Assembly (NCBI RefSeq): GCF_035946055.1
Contig: NZ_CP108364.1
Location: 5,952,001-6,016,000, forward strand
Reading direction: 5' to 3'
Length of the DNA: 64,000 nt
Source: Streptomyces sp. NBC_01341
GTDB lineage: Bacteria; Actinomycetota; Actinomycetes; Streptomycetales; Streptomycetaceae
Below, in pieces: positions 1 through 6,209 of this stretch. Under the pieces are notes generated by a model. The model ran no database searches, had not been told where the DNA came from, and saw nothing but the letters and a program-made list of their open reading frames with translations. The translations under genes and the position numbers were made by a program. Within the stretch, counting starts at the first letter, position 1. Each line of letters starts with the position of its first letter.

Positions 1-504
1 GCGATCGCCGGCGCCCGGCTCGCGGGAGCAGCGAAGATCATCGCGGTCGACATCGACGACCGCAAGCTGGAGACGGCGAAGAAGATGGGCGCGACCCACA
101 CCGTCAACTCCCGTTCCGGCGACCCCGTCGAAGCGATCCGCGCGCTGACCGGAGGCAACGGCGCCGACGTCGTCATCGAGGCGGTCGGCCGCCCGGAGAC
201 GTACAAGCAGGCCTTCTACGCCCGCGACCTCGCCGGCACCGTCGTCCTCGTCGGCGTCCCGACCCCCGAGATGCAGCTCGAACTCCCGCTCCTCGACGTG
301 TTCGGGCGCGGCGGTTCGCTCAAGTCGTCCTGGTACGGCGACTGCCTGCCCTCCCGCGACTTCCCCATGCTCATCGACCTCCACCAGCAGGGCCGTCTGG
401 ACCTCGGCGCCTTCGTCACGGAGACCATCGGGCTCGGCGACATCGAGCACGCCTTCGGCCGGATGCACGACGGCGACGTCCTGCGCTCGGTGGTGGTCTT
501 CTGA
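1..504 (+). CDS. mscR: S-(hydroxymethyl)mycothiol dehydrogenase, C-terminal part (5' end outside window)
   Basis: This is the last ~167 residues of a zinc-type medium-chain alcohol dehydrogenase, open from base 1 in frame 1. The visible part covers the second half of the Rossmann cofactor domain (IIAVDIDDRKLE, GADVVIEAVG, GTVVLVGVP) and the C-terminal catalytic cap. The block LKSSWYGDCLPSRDFP is characteristic of the mycothiol-dependent formaldehyde dehydrogenase (MscR/AdhE2) subgroup, which oxidises S-hydroxymethyl-mycothiol or reduces S-nitrosomycothiol in the cytosol. The zinc and N-terminal catalytic residues lie upstream of the window. The stop TGA shares bases with the ATG of the next gene, so the two are translationally coupled. 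The subgroup is inferred from family knowledge; a related zinc ADH is the alternative. Confidence 0.82.
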   Translation, partial: AIAGARLAGAAKIIAVDIDDRKLETAKKMGATHTVNSRSGDPVEAIRALTGGNGADVVIEAVGRPETYKQAFYARDLAGTVVLVGVPTPEMQLELPLLDVFGRGGSLKSSWYGDCLPSRDFPMLIDLHQQGRLDLGAFVTETIGLGDIEHAFGRMHDGDVLRSVVVF

Positions 505-1133
505 TGACCGCCCGCATCGACCACCTGGTCACCTCCGGCACCTTCGCCCTCGACGGCGGCGAGTGGGACGTCGACAACAACGTCTGGATCGTCGGCGACG
601 ACACCGAGGCCGTCGTCATCGACGCCGCCCACGACGCCGCCGCCATCCGGGCCGCGCTCGGCGGACGCACGCTGCGCGCCATCATCTGCACCCACGCGCA
701 CAACGACCACATCGACGCGGCGCCCGCCCTGGCCGACGCGACCGGGGCGCGGATCCTGCTGCACCCCGACGACCTGCCGCTGTGGCAGCTGACCCACCCG
801 GACCGCGCCCCCGACGGCGAACTCGCCGACGGACAGGTGCTGGAGATCGCCGGCGAACGCCTGACGGTCCTCCACACCCCGGGCCACGCCCCCGGCGCCG
901 TCTGCCTCCACGCCCCCGGCCTGGGCACCGTCTTCACCGGCGACACCCTCTTCCAAGGCGGGCCGGGAGCCACCGGCCGGTCGTTCTCGCACTTCCCGAC
1001 GATCATCGACTCGATCAGGGACCGGCTGTTCGCCCTCCCGCCGGAGACCGTCGTCCGCACCGGGCACGGCGACTCCACCACCATCGGCGCCGAGGCGCCG
1101 CAGCTGGAGGACTGGATCAACCGCGGTCACTGA
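504..1133 (+). CDS. MBL-fold metallo-hydrolase, partner of mycothiol dehydrogenase
   Basis: A 209-residue metallo-beta-lactamase-fold hydrolase. The zinc motif HAHNDHID is clear near residue 70. The next metal His falls in HTPGHAPG, the bridging Asp in FTGDTLF and the last His in RTGHGD. It is of glyoxalase II-like size. Its ATG overlaps the stop of the mycothiol dehydrogenase gene (TGATG). The same pairing is common in actinobacteria, which suggests it hydrolyses a mycothiol thioester such as S-formylmycothiol in formaldehyde detoxification. The fold is certain from the motifs; the substrate is inferred from context. It converges with the pseudouridine synthase gene, with 8 bases between the stops. 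Confidence 0.85.
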   Translation: MTARIDHLVTSGTFALDGGEWDVDNNVWIVGDDTEAVVIDAAHDAAAIRAALGGRTLRAIICTHAHNDHIDAAPALADATGARILLHPDDLPLWQLTHPDRAPDGELADGQVLEIAGERLTVLHTPGHAPGAVCLHAPGLGTVFTGDTLFQGGPGATGRSFSHFPTIIDSIRDRLFALPPETVVRTGHGDSTTIGAEAPQLEDWINRGH

Positions 1134-1141
1134 GGTGCCGC

Positions 1142-2083
1142 TCACTCCCCGCCCGGCCACGCGGCGAGCCGCAGCCCGCTCTCGAAGCGGCGCGGCTCGC
1201 CCGTGACCGGGTCGGTGAACTCCAGGATTCTCGCCAGGAGTTGCAGCGGCCGCCGGTAGTCCCCGGGGGCCGGATCCGGCTCCACGACCGGATAGACCGG
1301 ATCATTCACCAGCGGCAGCCCCAGCGCGTTCATGTGGACCCGCAGCTGATGCGTGCGCCCGGTCGCGGGCAGCAGCCGGTACCTGCCGAGCCCGCCCCGG
1401 TGGTCCAGCAGCTCCACCCGGCTCTCGCTGTTCTCCTCACCCGGCTCCTCGCGGGCGGCGATGACCCCGCGCTCCTTGACGATCCGGCTGCGCACCGTCC
1501 GGGGGAGTGCGACCCCGGGGTCGTAGGGGGCCACCGCCTCGTACTCCTTGCGCACCAGCCGGTCCCGGAACAGCGTCTGGTAGGCGCCCCGTTCACCCGG
1601 CCGCACGACGCAGAGCACCAGGCCGGCCGTCAGCCGGTCGAGCCGGTGCGCGGGCTGCAGATCCGGCAGCCCCAGCTCGTCGCGCAGGCGCGCGACCAGG
1701 GTCTCGGTGATGTGCCGGCCCCGCGGAGTGGTGCTGAGGAAGTGCGGCTTGTCCGCGATCACCAGGTGCTCGTCGCGGTGGATCACACCGACGGGGAAGG
1801 GCACGGGCTCCTCGGGAGCGAAGTCCCGGTGGAACCAGAGGTACCGGCCCGCCGTGTACGGCTCGCCCGCCCCGACGGCCCGGCCGTCGGCCCCGACGAA
1901 CCTGCCGCTTGCCAGCATCGCCGCCACGCGTTCCGCGCCGACCGCCCCCGCGAACCGGGCCAGCAGATGGTCCCCGACCGTCGTCCAGGCCCCTTCGGGA
2001 TCGGCGGGGAGCCGGACCCGTACGGGATCCACGCCCGCGCGCTGGGGAAGCGGGGCGGGAGGGGGTTTCGCCCGTCCTCTCAT
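1142..2083 (-). CDS. RluA-family pseudouridine synthase
   Basis: A 313-residue protein with the RluA/RsuA catalytic block HRLDRLTAGLVL, whose Asp is the nucleophile that isomerises uridine to pseudouridine in RNA. Upstream of it are IHRDEHLVIADKPHFLSTTP (the usual KP substrate loop) and the strand pair after it. Near the C-terminus GRTHQLRVHMNALGLPL is the conserved RTHQLRxH motif. An S4 domain is not obvious at the N-terminus, which instead has a basic, proline-rich lead. The start at ATG 2083 gives MRGRAKPPP; no strong ribosome site was picked out. The target (rRNA or tRNA) cannot be told from sequence. Confidence 0.88.
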   Translation of the reverse strand: MRGRAKPPPAPLPQRAGVDPVRVRLPADPEGAWTTVGDHLLARFAGAVGAERVAAMLASGRFVGADGRAVGAGEPYTAGRYLWFHRDFAPEEPVPFPVGVIHRDEHLVIADKPHFLSTTPRGRHITETLVARLRDELGLPDLQPAHRLDRLTAGLVLCVVRPGERGAYQTLFRDRLVRKEYEAVAPYDPGVALPRTVRSRIVKERGVIAAREEPGEENSESRVELLDHRGGLGRYRLLPATGRTHQLRVHMNALGLPLVNDPVYPVVEPDPAPGDYRRPLQLLARILEFTDPVTGEPRRFESGLRLAAWPGGE

Positions 2084-2214
2084 GGCATCGGTCCTTGTCG
2101 CCGGAGGGGCCCGGAAGGGACGGGCGCAGCCCGGCCATCATCCCACCCGCGCCATCGCTTCCCGGAGTCCGCGCGATGTCCCTCCCGGACGTCCGCGGGT
2201 ACTACGGGAAACGC

Positions 2215-2244
2215 GAAAACCCCCAGGATGACCTGGGGGTTTTC
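2215..2244 (-). terminator. Rho-independent terminator of tRNA-Leu
   Basis: A perfect 13-bp inverted repeat (GAAAACCCCCAGG / CCTGGGGGTTTTC, loop ATGA) lies just beyond the 3' end of the tRNA. Read on the minus strand, its right arm ends in TTTT. Its position and T-run fit termination of the tRNA transcript. Confidence 0.85.
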
Positions 2245-2247
2245 CAC

Positions 2248-2335
2248 TGGTGTCCGAGGGGGGACTTGAACCCCCACGCCCGATAAAGGGCACTAGCACC
2301 TCAAGCTAGCGCGTCTGCCATTCCGCCACCCGGAC
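2248..2335 (-). tRNA. tRNA-Leu (anticodon GAG), CCA encoded
   Basis: Read on the minus strand, the acceptor stem GTCCGGG (2335-2329) pairs with CTCGGAC (2258-2252), with one G-T pair. Discriminator A is followed by an encoded CCA (2250-2248). The anticodon arm is CTAGC-TTGAGGT-GCTAG, giving anticodon GAG (Leu, CUC/CUU codons). The T-arm GGGGG-TTCAAGT-CCCCC is intact. A long variable arm (GTGCCC...GGGCGT region) confirms a class II tRNA. CUC is a heavily used Leu codon in this genome, so this is a major isoacceptor. Confidence 0.95.
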
Positions 2336-2517
2336 CGGGTGCGCCGTCCCGGGCCTCGCCCGTTCCGACGTGGAAAACCATAGCAAACATTCGGGGGTGC
2401 TCGATCACGCCCCCGGGCTTGTGAAAGGCACATGACGAGCGACGGGCGGCCTTGGGCGCGAGGCGCGGGCGCGGGAGTATGAGAGGGAGTACCACCGCGA
2501 CAGTGGAAGGAACCAGC

Positions 2518-3852
2518 GTGAGCGAGACCAGCACGGCCCGGGCCGGCATCGGCGAGAGCGCCGAGAGCGAGGTCGTCGACCTCTGTCGCGACCTGATCCG
2601 GATCGACACCAGCAACTACGGAGACCACTCGGGCCCCGGTGAGCGGGCCGCCGCCGAGTACATCGCGGAGAAGCTCGCCGAGGTCGGGCTCGAGCCCGAG
2701 ATCTTCGAATCCCACAAGGGCCGGGCCTCCACCGTGGCCCGGATCGAGGGCGAGGACCCCTCCAGGCCGGCACTCCTGATCCACGGGCACACGGACGTCG
2801 TGCCGGCCAACGCGGCCGACTGGACGCACGACCCGTTCTCCGGGGAGATTGCGGACGGGTGCGTCTGGGGCCGCGGCGCGGTCGACATGAAGGACATGGA
2901 CGCGATGACCCTCGCGGTCGTACGCGACAGGATGCGCAGCGGCCGCAAGCCCCCGCGCGACATCGTGCTGGCCTTCCTCGCGGACGAGGAGGCGGGAGGC
3001 ACGTACGGCGCGCGCCACCTCGTCGACAACCACCGTGATCTCTTCGACGGGGTCACCGAGGCGATCGGTGAGGTCGGCGGCTTCTCGTTCACCGTCAACG
3101 AGAACCTGCGCCTCTACCTGGTGGAGACCGCGCAGAAGGGCATGCACTGGATGCGGCTCACCGTGGACGGCACCGCCGGTCACGGCTCGATGACCAACAA
3201 CGACAACGCGATCACCGAACTCTGCGAGGCCGTCGGCCGGCTCGGCCGCCACAAGTGGCCGGTCAGGGTGACCAAGACCGTGCGGTCGTTCCTCGACGAG
3301 CTGTCCGACGCGCTCGGCACCCCCCTCGACCCCGAGGACATGGAGGCCACGCTCGCCAAGCTGGGCGGTATCGCCAAGATGGTCGGCGCGACCCTGCGCA
3401 ACTCCGCCGCCCCCACCATGCTCGGCGCCGGCTACAAGGTGAACGTGATCCCCGGGCAGGCCACCGCGCACGTCGACGGGCGCTTCCTGCCGGGTTACGA
3501 GGAGGAGTTCCTGGCCGACCTCGACCGCATCCTCGGGCCGCGGGTGAAGCGCGAGGACGTGCACGGCGACAAGGCGCTGGAGACCAGCTTCGACGGCTCC
3601 CTGGTGGACGCGATCCAGCTCGCGCTCAAGGCCGAGGACCCGATCGCGCGTGCGGTGCCGTACATGCTCTCCGGCGGCACCGACGCGAAGTCCTTCGACG
3701 ACCTGGGCATCCGCTGCTTCGGGTTCGCGCCGCTGAAGCTGCCGCCGGAGCTGGACTTCGCCGGAATGTTCCACGGCGTGGACGAGCGGGTTCCGGTGGA
3801 GGGGCTGACCTTCGGGGCGCGGGTGCTCGACCGCTTCATCGACCACTCCTGA
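2518..3852 (+). CDS. M20-family zinc metallopeptidase/amidohydrolase
   Basis: A 444-residue M20/M25/M40 dimetal hydrolase. Motifs in order: HGHTDVVPA (first metal His and the following Asp), WGRGAVDMKD (bridging Asp), LADEEAGG (catalytic and metal Glu pair), a dimerisation-domain block around GTAGHGS, and a late metal His in MFHGVDE near the C-terminus. This class cleaves peptides or N-acyl amino acids in the cytosol. The start is taken at GTG 2518, which has GGAAGG about 6 bases upstream and gives SETSTARA. An in-frame ATG further upstream (2452) lacks a ribosome site and adds a non-conserved tail. The substrate is unknown. Confidence 0.88.
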   Translation: MSETSTARAGIGESAESEVVDLCRDLIRIDTSNYGDHSGPGERAAAEYIAEKLAEVGLEPEIFESHKGRASTVARIEGEDPSRPALLIHGHTDVVPANAADWTHDPFSGEIADGCVWGRGAVDMKDMDAMTLAVVRDRMRSGRKPPRDIVLAFLADEEAGGTYGARHLVDNHRDLFDGVTEAIGEVGGFSFTVNENLRLYLVETAQKGMHWMRLTVDGTAGHGSMTNNDNAITELCEAVGRLGRHKWPVRVTKTVRSFLDELSDALGTPLDPEDMEATLAKLGGIAKMVGATLRNSAAPTMLGAGYKVNVIPGQATAHVDGRFLPGYEEEFLADLDRILGPRVKREDVHGDKALETSFDGSLVDAIQLALKAEDPIARAVPYMLSGGTDAKSFDDLGIRCFGFAPLKLPPELDFAGMFHGVDERVPVEGLTFGARVLDRFIDHS

Positions 3853-3998
3853 CTCCGCCGTCCACCCAATTCGCCAGCCTGTACGGCCCTCACCGGAAAG
3901 GGTGAAAGGGGTCGCGCAGTCGTAGCCCCCTCACCCCCTCCTCGTTACACGGGATGCGGTCCGCGGCTGGGACCGCACTTGTCAACACAGGAGGAATA

Positions 3999-4232
3999 AT
4001 GATCAAGAAGGTCGTCGCAATCGCGGCTGCTACCGGTGGTCTCGTGCTCGCTGGTGCGGGTATGGCTTCCGCCGACGCCGGTGCCCAGGGTGCCGCCATC
4101 GGCAGCCCCGGTGTGCTCTCGGGCAACGTCATCCAGGTTCCGGTTCACGTTCCGGTGAACGTGTGCGGCAACACGATCTCCGTGATCGGTCTGCTGAACC
4201 CCGCCTTCGGCAACACCTGCGTCAACGCGTGA
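3999..4232 (+). CDS. chpH: Short chaplin, ChpH-like
   Basis: A 77-residue secreted protein: a signal peptide (MIKKVV start, hydrophobic core, cleavage near ASADA) followed by a single chaplin domain. Domain marks are GSPGVLSGN, the VPVHVPVNVCGN strand and the pair of Cys (VCGN and NTCVNA) that form the conserved disulfide. Chaplins assemble into amyloid fibrils that lower surface tension, so aerial hyphae can leave the water layer. The start at ATG 3999 is fixed by a consensus AGGAGG six bases upstream. An upstream in-frame ATG at 3954 would put residues in front of the signal peptide and is rejected. The neighbour is the long chaplin gene, as in the S. coelicolor chpH-chpC locus. Confidence 0.95.
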   Translation: MIKKVVAIAAATGGLVLAGAGMASADAGAQGAAIGSPGVLSGNVIQVPVHVPVNVCGNTISVIGLLNPAFGNTCVNA

Positions 4233-4268
4233 CGATGCGCGTCAACCCGTAAGGGTTTGAGTCCGGTC

Positions 4269-4301
4269 GGCCCCGGAGTGCGCCCCATGCACTCCGGGGC
4301 C
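4269..4301 (+). terminator. Stem-loop between chpH and chpC
   Basis: A perfect 13-bp inverted repeat (GGCCCCGGAGTGC / GCACTCCGGGGCC) with a 7-base loop starts 37 bases past the chpH stop. No T-run follows, as is usual in Streptomyces. It probably ends chpH transcription and separates it from chpC. Confidence 0.75.
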
Positions 4302-4368
4302 GCTGGGCATTCGGCCCCGCGCGCTCGTGCCGGGGCATTTCGTTAGGCAGAAGGCAGGAAAGCAACCT

Positions 4369-5133
4369 ATGCGACAGGTCACACGTAAAGGCCTGATCAC
4401 CATGGCAGCGGCGGGCGGAGTGCTCGCGCTCAGTGGCGGCTACGCACACGCGGACGCGGGTGCGGCCGGCGCCGCGACCAACTCGCCCGGAGTGCTCTCC
4501 GGGAACTCGGTCCAGGTCCCGGTCGACGTTCCCGTGAACGTGTGCGGCAACTCCGTGGACGTCGGTGGTCTGCTCAACCCCACGTTCGGAAACGACTGTG
4601 CAAACGGATCTTCGGATTCCGGTCAGTCGCGGGGTCACTCACGCGGTTCCTCGCACCACGAGGACGGCGGCCCGGGTCACGGTCCGGGCAGCCAGGCGTC
4701 CGGCCACCAGGACACGCGGCACAGCGGGGAGGGCACCGGAAGGCACCGGGCCTCCGGCACCTCGGCGCAGGCGGAGACGACCGGTTCGCCGGGAATCCTG
4801 TCCGGCAACCAGGTGCAGGCGCCGGTGGAGATCCCCGTGAACCTCTGCGGGAACAGCGTCACCGTCGGCGGGCTGCTCAACCCGGTCTTCGGCAACGACT
4901 GCGAGAACATCACCGAGGAAGTCCCGCCCCCCACGGTCCCGGAGACACCGGAGACCCCCGGGACGCCGGTCACCCCGCACGTCCCCCACGCTCCAGAGCC
5001 CCAGCTCGTGCCGGGCGAACAACTCGCGCACACAGGTGCCGGCGGCCTGGGCCTGCTGATCCCGGCGAGCGCCGGCATGATGCTCGCCGGTGCGGGCACG
5101 GTCCTGTACCGGCGTTCGCGCAGCGCGGCATAG
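4369..5133 (+). CDS. chpC: Long chaplin with sortase signal, ChpC-like
   Basis: A 254-residue surface protein. Order: signal peptide (residues 1-~28, ending YAHADA), chaplin domain 1 (~30-82, Cys in NVCGN and NDCANG), a hydrophilic Ser/Gly/His-rich linker, chaplin domain 2 (~150-195, Cys in NLCGN and NDCEN), a Pro/Thr-rich wall-spanning stretch, then LAHTG (an LAxTG sortase E-type signal), a hydrophobic helix and a basic tail (YRRSRS). This is the layout of the long chaplins ChpA-C, which sortase anchors to peptidoglycan to seed chaplin fibres. The start at ATG 4369 follows AGGCAGGAA. ChpC is the best name because of the chpH neighbour. Confidence 0.92.
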   Translation: MRQVTRKGLITMAAAGGVLALSGGYAHADAGAAGAATNSPGVLSGNSVQVPVDVPVNVCGNSVDVGGLLNPTFGNDCANGSSDSGQSRGHSRGSSHHEDGGPGHGPGSQASGHQDTRHSGEGTGRHRASGTSAQAETTGSPGILSGNQVQAPVEIPVNLCGNSVTVGGLLNPVFGNDCENITEEVPPPTVPETPETPGTPVTPHVPHAPEPQLVPGEQLAHTGAGGLGLLIPASAGMMLAGAGTVLYRRSRSAA

Positions 5134-5158
5134 CACCGGCACGACGACCGGCGCGACG

Positions 5159-5186
5159 AGCGGGTTCCGCACACGCGGAACCCGCT
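5159..5186. terminator. Bidirectional stem-loop after chpC
   Basis: A perfect 12-bp inverted repeat (AGCGGGTTCCGC / GCGGAACCCGCT, loop ACAC) lies between the convergent ends of chpC and the small DUF5703 gene. Confidence 0.75.
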
Positions 5187-5191
5187 CCGCG

Positions 5192-5380
5192 CTACCAGGT
5201 GGGACGCAGCTGACGGATGATTCTGCGGCGGAGCCGCACCCGGCGGCTGCCGTCGCGGCGCAGCGTCAGCCGGTCCAGCTCCCAGTGCCCGTACTCGGCG
5301 TGGTCGGTCAGCAGGCGGGCCGCATCCTTGCGGGAGACCCCGCGCGGCACGTACACGTCGACAAATTCGTATTCCGGCAT
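5192..5380 (-). CDS. DUF5703 family small protein
   Basis: A 62-residue protein starting MPEYEFVDVYVPRGVSR and ending in an Arg-rich strand pair (RRVRLRRRIIRQLRPTW). I recognise it as the small conserved Streptomyces family DUF5703; no function is known to me. The pattern of alternating hydrophobic and basic residues suggests a compact alpha/beta fold that could bind nucleic acid or an acidic partner, but this is only inference. The start at ATG 5380 is chosen because the longer open frame upstream is low-complexity Arg-rich sequence. It lies back to back with the gene starting at 5428. Confidence 0.8.
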   Translation of the reverse strand: MPEYEFVDVYVPRGVSRKDAARLLTDHAEYGHWELDRLTLRRDGSRRVRLRRRIIRQLRPTW

Positions 5381-5414
5381 CGCATCTATTGTGCGGGCAG
5401 ACCCCCCGTACGGA

Positions 5415-5420
5415 TAGCGT
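5415..5420 (+). promoter_or_regulatory. -10 element of a likely leaderless promoter
   Basis: TAGCGT matches the actinobacterial TANNNT -10 and ends 7 bases before ATG 5428. No Shine-Dalgarno sequence is present, so transcription probably starts at or beside the ATG. Confidence 0.5.
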
Positions 5421-5427
5421 CTGTCCC

Positions 5428-6090
5428 ATGTCTGATGCTGCGCAGCCCACCGCTGCCGAGGTACGCGCCGCCGCCGATGCGGTAAAAGCCGCGCTCGACC
5501 GCCACCTCGAGGCCGTCGAGCGCCGTACCGGGGACGATGATCCCGCCGTCTTCGACGCATTCAACGCACTGGCCGCCGCGGCCGAGGTGTACGACGAATT
5601 CCTCTACGACCGGTACGACGAGGTCACCCCCTTCGAGATCCCGGGTGCGGAGGACTCGCTGCCGCCCTACGCGGGCCCGGAGGAGCCGCACGCGCTGAGC
5701 GTGCTGATCAGGCGCGACTACGCGGTGGCGCAGCCCGCGCGGCTGCTCGCCCAGGCACAGCGTCTCGCGGATCTCGATCCCGAGGGGCACGAGGGCGACG
5801 CGGTCCCCGTCGTCGGGGCCGGTGTGCACGCCGCGCTGGGCGTGCTCTTCGGCGAGTACGAGGCGGACGAGATCGCCTCCCGGCACAAGGAGTTCGGCCT
5901 GGAGGAGGGGGACTCGACGCTGTGGGTCTCGGCGCTGGAGGAGCTCCCCGAAGCGGGGGAGTGGCTCGGCGCACCGTTCGAGGACGCCGATCCCGAACTG
6001 GTCGTGTGCCGCTTCGACGTGAGCTCGGTCTTCGACGAGGAGGACGAGCGGGACGGCGAGCCGGACAGCGCCGTCCCCGAACGCGCCTGA
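5428..6090 (+). CDS. Conserved acidic protein of unknown function
   Basis: A 220-residue, strongly acidic, cytosolic-looking protein with no signal peptide or membrane segment. I recognise it only as a conserved Streptomyces hypothetical. Visible features are an Ala-rich helix at the N-terminus (residues ~5-60) with YDEFLYDRYDEV after it, a middle region IRRDYAVAQPARLLAQAQR, and a C-terminal alpha/beta part (ELVVCRFDVSSVF) followed by an acidic tail. There are no catalytic motifs that I can name. The start is ATG 5428 (MSDAAQPTAAE), without an SD, consistent with a leaderless mRNA. Confidence 0.75.
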   Translation: MSDAAQPTAAEVRAAADAVKAALDRHLEAVERRTGDDDPAVFDAFNALAAAAEVYDEFLYDRYDEVTPFEIPGAEDSLPPYAGPEEPHALSVLIRRDYAVAQPARLLAQAQRLADLDPEGHEGDAVPVVGAGVHAALGVLFGEYEADEIASRHKEFGLEEGDSTLWVSALEELPEAGEWLGAPFEDADPELVVCRFDVSSVFDEEDERDGEPDSAVPERA

Positions 6091-6104
6091 CCGCACAGTG
6101 AGCG

Positions 6105-6145
6105 GACGACGGCCCCGGTGCGCTCGGCGCACCGGGGCCGTCGTC
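6105..6145. terminator. Bidirectional terminator stem-loop
   Basis: A perfect 19-bp inverted repeat with a TCG loop sits between the convergent ends of the genes at 5428-6090 and 6210-8537. The arms are 6105-6123 and 6127-6145. Confidence 0.85.
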
Positions 6146-6209
6146 GTGATCCGGCCGTTCGGCGGACCCGGACGTCACCGTCCGCGAAGACGGCGGGGCC
6201 GCCCCCGCG

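Noticed and set aside
2248..2335. tRNA-Leu as an integration site for a mobile element
   Set aside because: No integrase, no repeat of the tRNA 3' end and no foreign-looking cargo are present on either side.
4369..5133. Repeated segments in chpC as a tandem DNA repeat
   Set aside because: The similarity reflects two chaplin protein domains; the DNA copies differ at many positions.
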